DNA from: Saprospiraceae bacterium
Lineage (GTDB): Bacteria; Bacteroidota; Bacteroidia; Chitinophagales; Saprospiraceae
NCBI GenBank assembly: GCA_016711125.1
Contig: JADJTQ010000014.1
Coordinates: 62,001 to 126,000 of the forward strand
DNA: 64,000 nt
Direction: 5' to 3'
Below, in pieces: positions 9,064 through 18,414 of the stretch (positions are counted from its first letter, which is position 1; each line of letters begins with the position of its first letter). The notes below the pieces were generated by a model that worked only from the letters and a program-made list of their open reading frames with translations, was not told the origin of the DNA and ran no database searches. Position numbers and translations under genes: made by a program.

Positions 9064-9957
9064 ATGCTCAATTATTACAGAATTAATTTAGTGATTGCAT
9101 TAATTGGTTTTCATTTGCTTATTAATGCACAGATAACTGCTGTACAGCAGGGGCCGAATATCGAGGTGAGGATCAAAAATCAATATTTTACGACCTATAT
9201 TTCATCCGCCGACGAAAAGTATCCTTTCTTTTATCCCGTCAACGGACCCAGCGGGACAAGTGTCACTTCGATGAGAAATGGGACCTACCCGCACCACAGT
9301 TCTTTGTTTTTTGGATGCGATAAAGTCAATGGGGGTAATTATTGGCAAGAAGAATTGTCACGTGGGCAGATTTTGGCTATTCAAACCCAAATTAAGGAAA
9401 CAGGTGGCGATCAGGTGGTCATCGAGCAAGAGTGTCTTTGGCATCGCCCCGACGCACGGGCACCAATCAAAGATTTTCGAACGATTATTATTAGCGCTCC
9501 CACGGAAGATATTTATCAGATCGACTTTCATATTTCTCTTGAGATGTTGATGGATGTGACGATCGAAAAAACCAATCATTCTTTTTTTAGTGCCAGGATG
9601 GACCCTGATTTAGCTGTAATAAATGGAGGTAATATGATCAACGCTGAAGGTGACCAGACCGAAAAGGGAACATTTGGAAAAGCATCACCCTGGATGGATG
9701 TCACTGGCAAAAGAGGCAATATGTTAGAAGGTCTTTGCATCATGCAGCATCCCGAAAATCGCTGGTATCCGGCACCCTGGTTTACCAGGGATTATGGCTT
9801 CTTTTCACCGACTCCCATGTATTGGCCTGAAAATGGAGAATTCATTAAAATGATGAAAGGCGATGTGCTCAATCTGAAATACCGGGTGTTGGTACATCAA
9901 GGGGATCTTAAGACCATCAATCTTGCCAGCTTATTTGAGCAGTACAAAAGTGAATAA
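9064..9957 (+). CDS. Secreted DUF6807 (PmoA-like) protein
   Basis: A 297-residue protein with a signal peptide (LVIALIGFHLLINAQ). The family blocks include MRNGTYPHHSSLFFG and GLCIMQHPENRWYPAPWFTRDYGF (quoted only as positions about 78-93 and 222-245). Such proteins are annotated PmoA or DUF6807 and are common in Bacteroidota sugar-use loci; they have no proven link to methane oxidation. Its place straight after SusCD suggests a role on the same substrate, outside the cytoplasm. A strong hairpin separates it from susD. It is intact, unlike susC and susD. Confidence 0.75.
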   Translation: MLNYYRINLVIALIGFHLLINAQITAVQQGPNIEVRIKNQYFTTYISSADEKYPFFYPVNGPSGTSVTSMRNGTYPHHSSLFFGCDKVNGGNYWQEELSRGQILAIQTQIKETGGDQVVIEQECLWHRPDARAPIKDFRTIIISAPTEDIYQIDFHISLEMLMDVTIEKTNHSFFSARMDPDLAVINGGNMINAEGDQTEKGTFGKASPWMDVTGKRGNMLEGLCIMQHPENRWYPAPWFTRDYGFFSPTPMYWPENGEFIKMMKGDVLNLKYRVLVHQGDLKTINLASLFEQYKSE

Positions 9958-10065
9958 GACATAGCGTTGAGGATCGTGCCTGAGCGGTTAGGATAAAATC
10001 TTGAGCGCCTCCAGGCCAATGTGCTTTCTATTATCTTTGGGTCTTGGTCCGTATATTTTGTGAGC

Positions 10066-10533
10066 ATGCAATCAGTTGAAAAACCTTCAAATTCTTCAGC
10101 GCTTGATAGCAAGCGGTCCTTTAATCGATTTCTGGCGGTCGTAATTACTCTGATGTTAGTAACAGGAGCAATTTCTGTATGGGACAATTGGGGAGGAGAT
10201 GCCATAGAAACCACCGGGCCCGGCGAGCAAAAAATGCTTGAATTACCGGACGGTATTAAAATCACTCTTAACCCCAACTCGGAGGTCAGGTTTCAAAAAG
10301 GAGCAACCCATAAGCCGGTGTTCCAGGGATCCGCTACGGTCACTGCAGGCAGCAAAAAAGTAATTATAGAAACACTTCAGTTAGTTGTGAATGCCAAGAA
10401 TGCCCGGTTTGAAATTTTGACCAATGAAGGCGAATCTTATGTTAAAGTGATTCAGGGTTCTGTTGATTTGATTTTAAAACCTTCCAAAGAACAGTTTATT
10501 ACCCTTTTGTCGGGCGAAGACTACCGGCATTGA
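10066..10533 (+). CDS. Short FecR-like membrane protein, orphan
   Basis: 155 residues from the ATG at 10066. A short basic N terminus leads to one membrane segment (FLAVVITLMLVTGAISVW, residues about 23-40). The rest resembles the periplasmic FecR domain: TGPGEQKMLELPDGIKITLNPNSEVRF, FQGSATV, and YVKVIQGSVDLILKP near the end. Normal FecR anti-sigma regulators are 300 or more residues with a cytoplasmic sigma-binding domain and sit beside an ECF sigma gene. Both the domain and the sigma gene are missing here. The frame also opens to 10021. It may be a stand-alone FecR-fold protein or a shortened remnant. Confidence 0.6.
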   Translation: MQSVEKPSNSSALDSKRSFNRFLAVVITLMLVTGAISVWDNWGGDAIETTGPGEQKMLELPDGIKITLNPNSEVRFQKGATHKPVFQGSATVTAGSKKVIIETLQLVVNAKNARFEILTNEGESYVKVIQGSVDLILKPSKEQFITLLSGEDYRH

Positions 10534-10914
10534 TTGGGGCATCGATGAGTCTGCTCTAAGCTTTGGAAAGTCTCTTCTGTACCATAGCTGCTTTTTTACC
10601 GTTATGATAGTTATAGGAGGCTGTTGAAATACTCACCTCGCGCTGATTAATAAAAAATAGATACTTACTATAACATGATGCAGCCGTTCTCGCCGTTCCT
10701 GGTTTTGTTGATCCTCAGTCAGTTACAACCTCCGGTAGCTTCCTTCGTTTCGCCGCACCAGAAACGACGATTTACGGCTTCAGCATCAAGTTGCGTAGTT
10801 CAACACCCTCCTAGGTTGAAACGCCCATTTCCCACCAACAGTTCTACTTCGGCATAGTATTGGTAGGCTCTTTCTTTTAGAGATAATTGACCACTTTTTT
10901 GACAATTCAGATCC
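10534..10914. other. Gene-poor stretch
   Basis: I see no supported gene. A 60-codon frame at 10675-10857 has a hydrophobic start but no recognisable family, and its C-terminal half is rich in Ser, Pro and Arg as expected of random sequence. No clear promoter or hairpin was found. Confidence 0.5.
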
Positions 10915-11940
10915 ATGAGACATTTAGCAGCAAGCCTGCTTACGGCACTTCTATTCCATTTACACCCTCTTCAAGCCCAGGATGATCACCTCCTCACGGC
11001 ATCTTTAGATGGTTTTGAAAACTTCTATACCAGGTACCACACTGACGAAAGTTATAGTTCCCTGCGATCAGATTCCAATTTATTGGACTTTAATTGGGAT
11101 TTTATGGAATGGGATAGCCGATCCTTCAATCCCTATAAAGAACAGGACCTTAAAGAGCCCTTTTTTCTTACTTTTCCAGATGATCATTATGCATCACCGG
11201 TAGGTGAACGGAAGGTAATTACTTCACATTATGGCTGGAGAGATGGAATGCTGCATCGTGGCATCGATCTAGATCTGGTGACAGGTGATGACGTCTACGC
11301 CATACTGGATGGAAAAGTCAGATATGTCCGGTCTCATGCAGGTCATGGTAAAACGGTAGTGATTAGGCATTCAAATGGTGTCGAGACCGTTTATGCTCAC
11401 CTATCGAAGCAGTTGGTGAAAGAAGATCAGATTGTGAAGAAGGGTGAAGTTATTGGCAAAGGTGGCACCACTGGGAATGCACGCGGTAGTCACCTTCACC
11501 TAGAAGTACGCTATCAGGGAGTCACCATAAACCCGGAATACTTATTTGATTTTGAAAATGATGCGATCATTGCTGATGCGTCATGGGTGACCGCAGAGAT
11601 TGCAGATCCCCGGCGTTTTTCATCAACCAAGAAAGCAAGTTTTAAGGTCGTTCTTGAGTTAGCTAAACGAGTATCTGCTGGCGAAGAAGAAATCTCGGTG
11701 CCCTTGGCAGTAGAAGAAGTATCTCCTATTGACACAACAAATGCCGAACCACCGTTGTCAGAAGTGACACAAAGTCCGGTTCTCAAGATTATCCCAATTA
11801 ATTATATCATACAGTATGGAGATACACTCTATAGTTTGGCCAGGAAGCACCACACAACAGTTGAAGATATCTGCCGGGCTAATGGTATTGAAGACAGCTT
11901 CAAGATCAAGGTTGGTCAAAAATTAGTTCTGGATTTTTAG
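10915..11940 (+). CDS. Secreted M23 peptidase with C-terminal LysM domain
   Basis: 341 residues. The signal peptide ends near LHPLQAQDD. The M23 (LytM) domain spans about residues 95-210: HRGIDLD gives the zinc ligands His114 and Asp118, and HLHLE gives His193/His195. VYAILDGKVRYV and GHGKTVVIRHSNG are typical strands. A linker leads to a LysM repeat at about 297-341 (IQYGDTLYSLARKH...GQKLVL) that should bind peptidoglycan. The protein probably cleaves cell-wall cross-links in the periplasm, or activates amidases if catalytically weak. It stands alone; the next gene starts 78 bases on. Confidence 0.9.
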   Translation: MRHLAASLLTALLFHLHPLQAQDDHLLTASLDGFENFYTRYHTDESYSSLRSDSNLLDFNWDFMEWDSRSFNPYKEQDLKEPFFLTFPDDHYASPVGERKVITSHYGWRDGMLHRGIDLDLVTGDDVYAILDGKVRYVRSHAGHGKTVVIRHSNGVETVYAHLSKQLVKEDQIVKKGEVIGKGGTTGNARGSHLHLEVRYQGVTINPEYLFDFENDAIIADASWVTAEIADPRRFSSTKKASFKVVLELAKRVSAGEEEISVPLAVEEVSPIDTTNAEPPLSEVTQSPVLKIIPINYIIQYGDTLYSLARKHHTTVEDICRANGIEDSFKIKVGQKLVLDF

Positions 11941-12018
11941 ATCTACGCTCACCTATTTTTTGCTTTTTTACAAGTGACACCACTCGCTTTGTTGATTAGA
12001 CTTTACTATGTTTAATTC

Positions 12019-13005
12019 ATGGAATTTAAAGATCTCATAGCCTATCAGCAGGCTTTCGAAAGATATCTTGAAAAACAACAGTTAGTTCAAGGATACCCAT
12101 CTTCATTGTATGAACCAATAGGATATATTATGGCATTGGGTGGAAAACGGATACGACCGGTATTGACACTTTTGGCACATAAACTCTTTGATCATCAATA
12201 TGCCAGAGCCTTGCCACAAGCAATGGCAGTTGAAACCTTCCATAATTTTTCTCTGATGCACGATGATATCATGGATCAGGCAACGACACGCAGGGGTGGG
12301 CCCAGTGTTCATCATCAATTTGGGATCAATGCAGCGATTCTTTCAGGCGACGCCATGTTGATCATGGCATATCAATATCTGGTGAGAGATCTAACCCAAG
12401 ATCAACTCATCTCTGCTCTTTCCCTTTTCTCCTCTACTGCTCTGGACATCTGCCGCGGCCAACAGCAAGATATGGATTTCGAAAAGAAAGATCTCGTATC
12501 TATTGAAGACTACTTGGCAATGATCAGGAATAAAACTGCTGTTTTACTTGGACTTTCGATGTCGTTGGGAGCGATCGTGGGTGGTGCCGATGCGGGTTCT
12601 GTTGTTGCCATGAAACAATGCGGCGAGTCTGCCGGAATGGCTTTTCAAATACATGATGACTATCTTGATGCCTTTGGCCAGACCAACAAAACAGGAAAAA
12701 AGAGAGGTGGAGATATAATCCAGAATAAGAAAACATTCCTTTGGCTTATGGCATGCAATCTAGGTGGTGAGCGGATCAGAGAGGAACTGATCTCCATTTC
12801 ACATAATCAAAATTATAACTCCGAGGCCAAGGTCAATCGGGTCTTGGAGGTTTATCGTTCGCTTGATATTGAGAGTCAATGTCAAAACCGTCAACGTCAA
12901 TACACCGATGAAGCGATCAACGCATTAAATCAAGTCAATGCTCCGGATTCTGCCAAACAACAAATATTTGATTTGATGGCACTGCTACTTGCCAGAAATC
13001 ATTGA
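12019..13005 (+). CDS. Polyprenyl (farnesyl/geranylgeranyl) diphosphate synthase
   Basis: A 328-residue trans-prenyltransferase that condenses isopentenyl diphosphate with allylic diphosphates. Visible motifs are GGKRIRP (about 41-47), the first Asp-rich motif HDDIMD (82-86) followed by RRGGPSVHH, and the second Asp-rich motif DDYLD (about 214-218) with GKKRGGD. The residues before the first Asp-rich motif (HNFSLM) help set chain length, but I cannot fix the product as C15 or C20. It is cytoplasmic. Its 3' end faces the cytochrome c gene across a short repeat. Confidence 0.9.
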   Translation: MEFKDLIAYQQAFERYLEKQQLVQGYPSSLYEPIGYIMALGGKRIRPVLTLLAHKLFDHQYARALPQAMAVETFHNFSLMHDDIMDQATTRRGGPSVHHQFGINAAILSGDAMLIMAYQYLVRDLTQDQLISALSLFSSTALDICRGQQQDMDFEKKDLVSIEDYLAMIRNKTAVLLGLSMSLGAIVGGADAGSVVAMKQCGESAGMAFQIHDDYLDAFGQTNKTGKKRGGDIIQNKKTFLWLMACNLGGERIREELISISHNQNYNSEAKVNRVLEVYRSLDIESQCQNRQRQYTDEAINALNQVNAPDSAKQQIFDLMALLLARNH

Positions 13006-13048
13006 GTATTAATTTGGGGCAACGATTTGGGTTAAATAGAAGGTCTTA

Positions 13049-13082
13049 TTTTTGAATACTCATCATTTTTGAATACTCATCA
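13049..13082. repeat. 17-bp perfect tandem duplication at the cytochrome c stop codon
   Basis: TTTTTGAATACTCATCA occurs twice in direct succession (13049-13065 and 13066-13082). Read on the minus strand, the inner copy carries the last codons of the cytochrome c gene (MSIQK) and its stop. The duplication leaves the protein end unchanged. Confidence 0.9.
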
Positions 13083-13476
13083 AGTAGGCAATCAACTCTC
13101 CTTTCCGACCTCTGATTTCATCCTTATCCATACCAAGTGAGTCATAGACTTCGCCCCACACTGGCATTTCGCGATCCCCATGAGATTTGACCCATTGACG
13201 GCCATCAATAATTTGGGCAATTTCAACTATCGGAAAATCTTTTGCTCGCCGGCGTTCCATGATTCGAGTTAGATCAGCAGCTTTCTTTTCGAGATCAGTG
13301 CGGGTTGGTGCTATTTGATCCATGCCATGGCAGGAAATACATTGTTCTCCAAAAATGGCTTTACCGCGCATAGCTTGGGCTTCGCGAGTACCTTCTCGGG
13401 GTCCCTGGTTGCAGCCCCATTGAATCAGGAGAACGACACCAACAAGCGCCATTGAAAACACCTTTAGTTTGTTCAT
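13063..13476 (-). CDS. Monohaem cytochrome c, probable lipoprotein
   Basis: 137 residues from the ATG at 13476; in-frame ATGs at 13497 and 13536 are alternatives without a better signal. A hydrophobic N terminus ends in LIQWGC, a lipobox-like sequence with Cys22. The class I haem site is CISCH (Cys46, Cys49, His50), and the Met in REMPVWGEV is a likely sixth ligand. The C-terminal helix (GELIAYLMSIQK) is typical of cytochrome c. It should carry electrons in the periplasm, but no oxidase or partner gene is nearby. It converges with the polyprenyl synthase gene. Confidence 0.85.
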   Translation of the reverse strand: MNKLKVFSMALVGVVLLIQWGCNQGPREGTREAQAMRGKAIFGEQCISCHGMDQIAPTRTDLEKKAADLTRIMERRRAKDFPIVEIAQIIDGRQWVKSHGDREMPVWGEVYDSLGMDKDEIRGRKGELIAYLMSIQK

Positions 13477-13657
13477 TACATTTTTATGGTTTCTCATAGT
13501 ATTTTGATTGATTCGATTAGACAATACAGGCATCAATTTATAGTATCTCTGAGCGTGAGATCATGATATGGGTCACTATAGAGACTGACAGTGGGCAATT
13601 GTGTGATAGTATCAGGTCATCCGGCAATCTCACAAACTAGTGTCGGGATTGATCTGT

Positions 13658-14125
13658 TTATTCGTTGGGTCGAGTCTTTAGAATGAGTTTACCATTCCAC
13701 CATTCTTTTTCAATCAGAGCATGATTTTTTTCATAAAATTTGAGTGCAGGTATATTCCAATCAAGCACTTGCCATTTGACCAGAGCACAATTGAGTTCTT
13801 TCGCTCGCATGATAAATGCATCAAATAATTGCTGACCCAGACCATGCTTGCGAAAATCCTGTTTAATTATGAAATCTTCCAGGTAAAGCATACGACCTTT
13901 CCAGGTCGACCAGGTTAGATAGTAGATACAAACTCCAGTTATCTGACCACCAATCTCGATGATCAAAGATTCAAAAACACTTTCCTTAAAAGCTTCCTGA
14001 TAGTCGCTGAGGTTTACCCATACCTCTTCGGGAGCAAGTTCATAGGCAGCAAGTTCTTTGACCAGTGTCAAAATGCTTTCTAAATCATCGTGAGTGGCTT
14101 TGCGGATGATCGTTTCTTCAGTCAT
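13658..14125 (-). CDS. GNAT-family N-acetyltransferase
   Basis: A 155-residue single-domain acetyltransferase. The acetyl-CoA loop is visible as RKHGLGQQL (about residues 97-105), preceded by the strand LYLEDFIIKQDF. NIPALKFYEKNHA is the usual C-terminal block. The YLEDFIIKQDFRKHG and WNIPALKFYE pattern is closest to the spermidine/diamine (SSAT-like) acetyltransferase branch, but the substrate cannot be assigned. It is divergent from rpsL across 188 bases that hold the ribosomal promoter. No signal peptide. Confidence 0.88.
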   Translation of the reverse strand: MTEETIIRKATHDDLESILTLVKELAAYELAPEEVWVNLSDYQEAFKESVFESLIIEIGGQITGVCIYYLTWSTWKGRMLYLEDFIIKQDFRKHGLGQQLFDAFIMRAKELNCALVKWQVLDWNIPALKFYEKNHALIEKEWWNGKLILKTRPNE

Positions 14126-14202
14126 TTTGGCTATTTAGTTAGTATGATGATTGTCAGACTACTGAAAGCCTGCAATGTCGGTTCAAAATTAATGATGGAT
14201 GG

Positions 14203-14233
14203 TTTGCAAACCACAAAATTAAATCTATCTTTG
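14203..14233 (+). promoter_or_regulatory. Bacteroidota-type promoter for the rpsL operon
   Basis: TTTG at 14203-14206 and TATCTTTG at 14226-14233 match the -33 and -7 consensus (TTTG / TAnnTTTG) exactly with 19 bases between. Transcription should start near 14240, leaving a leader of about 75 bases before rpsL. Confidence 0.8.
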
Positions 14234-14313
14234 CCCTCGCTTTTGAAGAAAGGGGTCTGCCTACGAAATATACAGACCCTAAAAGTGCCGAATTTATTAG
14301 AAAAAACAAGGAT

Positions 14314-14688
14314 ATGCCTACAATTAATCAGCTTGTTAGGAAAGGTCGAGAGAGAGTAATAACGAAAAGTAAGACTCGTGCTTTGGAGGGGAGTCCCCAA
14401 AAAAGAGGGGTATGTACCCGTGTTTACACGACCACACCAAAGAAACCCAATTCGGCATTGAGGAAGGTTGCTAAAGTAAGATTGACCAATGGTGTGGAGG
14501 TGATTGCCTATATTCCAGGCGAAGGACATAATCTTCAGGAGCACTCGATAGTATTGTTAAGAGGAGGAAGGGTGAAGGATCTACCTGGGGTGCGATACAC
14601 CATCGTACGGGGAGCTCTTGATACTGCAGGAGTAAATGATCGCCAAAAAAGCCGATCGAAATATGGTACCAAACGACCAAAAAAATAA
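14314..14688 (+). CDS. rpsL: 30S ribosomal protein S12
   Basis: 124 residues, full length. It contains the decoding-site loop TTPKKPNSALRK with both conserved lysines, the GEGHNLQEHS loop and the basic tail KSRSKYGTKRPKK. S12 sits at the decoding centre of the 30S subunit. The lysine loop is wild type, so no streptomycin-resistance substitution is seen at those positions. It is the first gene of the str operon and is preceded by a consensus promoter. Confidence 0.98.
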   Translation: MPTINQLVRKGRERVITKSKTRALEGSPQKRGVCTRVYTTTPKKPNSALRKVAKVRLTNGVEVIAYIPGEGHNLQEHSIVLLRGGRVKDLPGVRYTIVRGALDTAGVNDRQKSRSKYGTKRPKK

Positions 14689-14711
14689 GGAATTCTCAAG
14701 ATAATTAAGAT

Positions 14712-15179
14712 ATGAGGAAACGTAAGCCCAAAGTAAGAATTATAGCACCTGACCCACGTTACAAAGATGAGTTGGTGACCAGATTTGTCAACAACCTGAT
14801 GTTGCGCGGAAAGAAGGGAACTGCCTACAAGGTCTTTTATGATGCTATGGATATCATCAAAGAGAAAGGTGGAGAAGATCCACACGGCATGTGGCAGTCA
14901 GCACTTACCAATACAACACCACAGGTGGAGGTACGAAGCAGAAGAATCGGGGGTGCAACGTTTCAGATTCCTACGGAGATACCGGGCAATCGCAAAATGT
15001 CGATCGGAATGAAATGGTTGATCCGCTTTGCCAGGGCAAGAAATGGAAAAGGAATCGCCGAAAAATTAGCAGCAGAGATTATGGCAGCTAGCAAGAATGA
15101 AGGAGCTGCTGTAAAACGTAAAGAAGATACGCACCGAATGGCCGAAGCAAACCGTGCTTTCGCTCATTTTAAATCGTAA
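14712..15179 (+). CDS. rpsG: 30S ribosomal protein S7
   Basis: 155 residues, a normal S7. Recognised by DPRYKDELVTRFVNNLM near the start, KGTAYKVFYDAM, and the block VRSRRIGGATFQIPTE that contacts 16S rRNA. S7 nucleates assembly of the 30S head. It lies 23 bases after rpsL and 31 bases before fusA, in the conserved str order. Confidence 0.98.
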   Translation: MRKRKPKVRIIAPDPRYKDELVTRFVNNLMLRGKKGTAYKVFYDAMDIIKEKGGEDPHGMWQSALTNTTPQVEVRSRRIGGATFQIPTEIPGNRKMSIGMKWLIRFARARNGKGIAEKLAAEIMAASKNEGAAVKRKEDTHRMAEANRAFAHFKS

Positions 15180-15210
15180 TTTCTCAGATTCAGATTAAGG
15201 TTTATAATAG

Positions 15211-17340
15211 ATGTCAGATTTAAAATTCACTAGAAATATTGGTATTGCAGCACACATCGATGCTGGTAAGACAACCACCACCGAGCGTGTTTTGTACTAC
15301 ACTGGTTTGAGCCATAAGATTGGTGAAGTTCATGATGGCGCAGCCACTATGGACTGGATGGAGCAGGAGCAGGAAAGAGGTATTACAATAACCTCTGCGG
15401 CTACTAAGACAAGCTGGACCTGGAAGGATCAGCCTTATACGATCAATATTATAGATACACCCGGGCACGTTGATTTTACTGTGGAGGTGGAGCGTTCTTT
15501 AAGAGTATTGGATGGGGTGGTTGCACTGTTTTGTGCAGTAAGTGGAGTTGAACCACAGTCTGAGACAGTTTGGCGTCAGGCAGACCGATACAAAGTACCC
15601 AGAATTGGATTTGTGAATAAAATGGACCGTTCAGGTGCCAATTTTTTTGAGGTAGTGACCCAGGTACGCGAAATGCTGGGAGCTAATCCGGTCCCATTGC
15701 AGGTGCCGATTGGCAGTGAAGAACATTTTGAAGGAGTTGTTGACCTAATCACGAATGAGGCAAGAATCTGGAACGCTGACGATCTGGGCATGACATATCA
15801 AATCATCGCGATTCCTGATGATCTTGTTGAGCAGGTGGCTGAGTATCGCGAAAAGATGTTGGAGAGCATTGCTGAGTACGATGACTCCTTGATGGAAAAA
15901 TATTTTGACGATCCGAATACTATCACTCCTGAGGAAATCAGGGCCGCTATCCGCGCTGCTGTCGTCGACATGAAAATTATTCCGATGATGTGTGGATCGG
16001 CCTTCAAAAATAAGGGAGTGCAAGCGGTACTGGATGCCGTATGTGCCTACATGCCTTCGCCCAAAGATGTCGAAGCGGTCGAAGGAATCGATCCTGGAAC
16101 CGATGCTATTATCAAACGTAGGCCGGATCCGAAGGAGCCCTTTGCAGCTCTGGCTTTTAAAATTGCAACCGATCCTTATGTAGGTCGATTGGCTTTTTTC
16201 CGGGTATACTCAGGATCGCTTGACGCGGGTTCTTATGTTTTGAACACACGTTCAGATAAAAAAGAAAGAATTTCCCGACTTTATCAGATGCACTCCAATA
16301 AGCAGAATCCTATTGATAGAGTTCAGGCTGGAGATATAGCTGCGGCTGTAGGGTTTAAAGATATTAAGACTGGTGATACACTTTGTGATCTCAATCATCC
16401 GATCATATTGGAAAGTATGACTTTCCCCGAACCGGTTATTGGATTGGCGGTTGAACCTAAAACCCAAAAAGATCTTGAAAAGTTGGGTATGGCACTTGCT
16501 AAGTTGGCTGAAGAAGATCCAACCTTCCGGGTGCGATATGATGAAGACACTAACCAAACCATAATCAGTGGAATGGGCGAGTTGCATTTGGAGATTATCA
16601 TTGATCGTCTTCGAAGGGAATTTAAAGTAGAATGCAATCAGGGTGCTCCACAGGTGAACTATAAGGAGGCTCTGACCAAAACTCATACACATCGGGAACG
16701 GTTGAAGAAACAAACCGGTGGTTCTGGTCTTTTTGCTGATATGGAATTTGAACTTGGACCGGCAGATCAGGAATTTGCAGAATCAGACGATTTTAAAAAT
16801 GGTAAAAAGAAACTGCAGTTTGTAAATAGTATCGTCGGCGGATCGATACCAAAAGAATACATGCCATCGATCCAAAAAGGGTTTGAAGCCATGATGGACA
16901 ACGGAATCCTCGCTGGTTATGCAATAGATAGCATGAAAGTTAGGGTGTTTGACGGATCAACGCACGCGGTCGACTCGAAGCCGATTGCCTTTGAATTGTG
17001 CGCGAAAGAAGGGTTTAGGTCTGCGGCATCAAAGACCAATCCTGTGTTACTTGAGCCTATGATGAAGCTGGAAGTTACCTCACCAGATGAATACACCGGA
17101 TCAGTAATTGGCGACTTGAATCGAAGGAGGGGGTTGATCAAAGGGCAAGAAGTTAAAAATAATGCGGTTATAATAAAAGCTGATGTACCTTTGGCCGAAA
17201 TGTTTGGATATGTGACCCAGTTGCGTACCATCACTTCGGGGAGGGCAGCATCATCCATGGAATTTTCACATTTTTCTGCCGCACCATCAGGTATTGCCGC
17301 AGATGTTATTGAAAAAGCCAAGGGTGTAGTAAAAGTATAG
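15211..17340 (+). CDS. fusA: Translation elongation factor G
   Basis: 709 residues. The GTPase motifs are complete: AHIDAGKTT (P loop, about residues 14-22), RGITITSAA (switch I), DTPGHVDF (switch II) and NKMD. Domains II to V follow, with domain IV blocks such as GAPQVNYKEAL and the domain V tail FSHFSAAP. EF-G drives translocation on the ribosome. The length and the str operon position point to the main translational EF-G rather than a paralogue. Confidence 0.98.
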   Translation: MSDLKFTRNIGIAAHIDAGKTTTTERVLYYTGLSHKIGEVHDGAATMDWMEQEQERGITITSAATKTSWTWKDQPYTINIIDTPGHVDFTVEVERSLRVLDGVVALFCAVSGVEPQSETVWRQADRYKVPRIGFVNKMDRSGANFFEVVTQVREMLGANPVPLQVPIGSEEHFEGVVDLITNEARIWNADDLGMTYQIIAIPDDLVEQVAEYREKMLESIAEYDDSLMEKYFDDPNTITPEEIRAAIRAAVVDMKIIPMMCGSAFKNKGVQAVLDAVCAYMPSPKDVEAVEGIDPGTDAIIKRRPDPKEPFAALAFKIATDPYVGRLAFFRVYSGSLDAGSYVLNTRSDKKERISRLYQMHSNKQNPIDRVQAGDIAAAVGFKDIKTGDTLCDLNHPIILESMTFPEPVIGLAVEPKTQKDLEKLGMALAKLAEEDPTFRVRYDEDTNQTIISGMGELHLEIIIDRLRREFKVECNQGAPQVNYKEALTKTHTHRERLKKQTGGSGLFADMEFELGPADQEFAESDDFKNGKKKLQFVNSIVGGSIPKEYMPSIQKGFEAMMDNGILAGYAIDSMKVRVFDGSTHAVDSKPIAFELCAKEGFRSAASKTNPVLLEPMMKLEVTSPDEYTGSVIGDLNRRRGLIKGQEVKNNAVIIKADVPLAEMFGYVTQLRTITSGRAASSMEFSHFSAAPSGIAADVIEKAKGVVKV

Positions 17341-17372
17341 TAGAAACATAAATTGAAATATAATAATTAGGT

Positions 17373-17681
17373 ATGAATCAGAAAATCAGAATCAAACTCC
17401 GCTCGTACGACCACAGTTTAGTGGATAAGTCTACGGAGAAGATTGTGAAAACGGTACGCAGCAGCGGTGCTGTCGTGACTGGACCGATTCCGCTGCCCAC
17501 CGAGAGAAAAGTGTTTACCGTATTGCGGTCACCACACGTCAACAAGAAATCTCGGGAGCAGTTCCAGTTACGTACTCACAAAAGGTTGATTGAGATCTAT
17601 ACACCAACTCAAAAGACAGTAGACGCACTTTCGCGTCTAGAACTGCCAAGCGGTGTAGACATCCAGGTTAAGTTGACCTAA
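17373..17681 (+). CDS. rpsJ: 30S ribosomal protein S10
   Basis: 102 residues. IRIKLRSYDHSLVD at the start, GPIPLPTE in the middle and HKRLIEIYTPT near the end are S10 signatures. Besides its 30S head role, S10 binds NusB in antitermination. It opens the S10 cluster 32 bases after fusA. A gap of 104 bases follows before rplC. Confidence 0.98.
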   Translation: MNQKIRIKLRSYDHSLVDKSTEKIVKTVRSSGAVVTGPIPLPTERKVFTVLRSPHVNKKSREQFQLRTHKRLIEIYTPTQKTVDALSRLELPSGVDIQVKLT

Positions 17682-17785
17682 ATCGTTTTACAGATTTCTT
17701 GATTCTCATCAATGCATCTAGAGTTGCATTGCGCTGACTATTGGATTGAAGCTATAGCATTCATCACTATAAATTTTTTTAAAAA

Positions 17786-18406
17786 GTGAACGGAATAATA
17801 GGTAAAAAAATTGGAATGACCAGTGTCTTTGACCAGACGGGCAAGAACATAGCCTGCACTGTGGTTGAAGCCGGTCCCTGTGTCGTAACACAAGTTAAAA
17901 GCCCTGACACAGATGGTTATAGTGCTATTCAACTGGGATTTTCCGAAAAAAGATCAAAGAGCACCACTCAGGCCTTATTGGGGCATTTTGAGCGAGCAAG
18001 TACTACTCCTAAAAAGAAGTTGGTTGAATTTCGGAATTACCCGATCGATAAAAACCTGGGTGATACAATCACCATTGAGGAGATATTTGCTGAAGGCGAT
18101 AAGGTTAGTGTGGTAGGTATATCAAAAGGTAAGGGATTCCAGAGTGTAGTAAAACGCCATGGATTTTCTGGTGTTAATGATGCCACCCATGGTCAGCATA
18201 ATAGACAGCGGCATCCGGGTTCGATTGGAGCCGGTTCAGACCCTTCACGTGTATGGAAGGGAATGCGGATGGCTGGTCAGATGGGTAACAACCGCGTTAA
18301 ATTGAAAAATCTTCGCGTGGTTAGATTATTCCCTGACAAAAATATTTTATTGATAAAAGGAGCGATTCCAGGGCATAACGGCTCAATGGTGATCATCGAA
18401 AAATAA
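17786..18406 (+). CDS. rplC: 50S ribosomal protein L3
   Basis: 206 residues, read from a GTG start at 17786 because GIIGKKIGMTSVFD aligns with the usual L3 N terminus and no ATG is near. The long loop region GISKGKGFQSVVKRHGF and RHPGSIGAGSDPSRVWKG reaches the peptidyl-transferase region. L3 is an early 50S assembly protein. Confidence 0.97.
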   Translation: MNGIIGKKIGMTSVFDQTGKNIACTVVEAGPCVVTQVKSPDTDGYSAIQLGFSEKRSKSTTQALLGHFERASTTPKKKLVEFRNYPIDKNLGDTITIEEIFAEGDKVSVVGISKGKGFQSVVKRHGFSGVNDATHGQHNRQRHPGSIGAGSDPSRVWKGMRMAGQMGNNRVKLKNLRVVRLFPDKNILLIKGAIPGHNGSMVIIEK

Positions 18407-18414
18407 ACTGGGCT

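Noticed and set aside
10675..10857. 60-codon frame with a hydrophobic N terminus
   Set aside because: No family resemblance, low-complexity Ser/Pro/Arg end, no promoter or conserved neighbour; likely chance.
13006..13082. CRISPR-like repeat
   Set aside because: Only two adjacent 17-bp copies without spacers; it is a simple tandem duplication.
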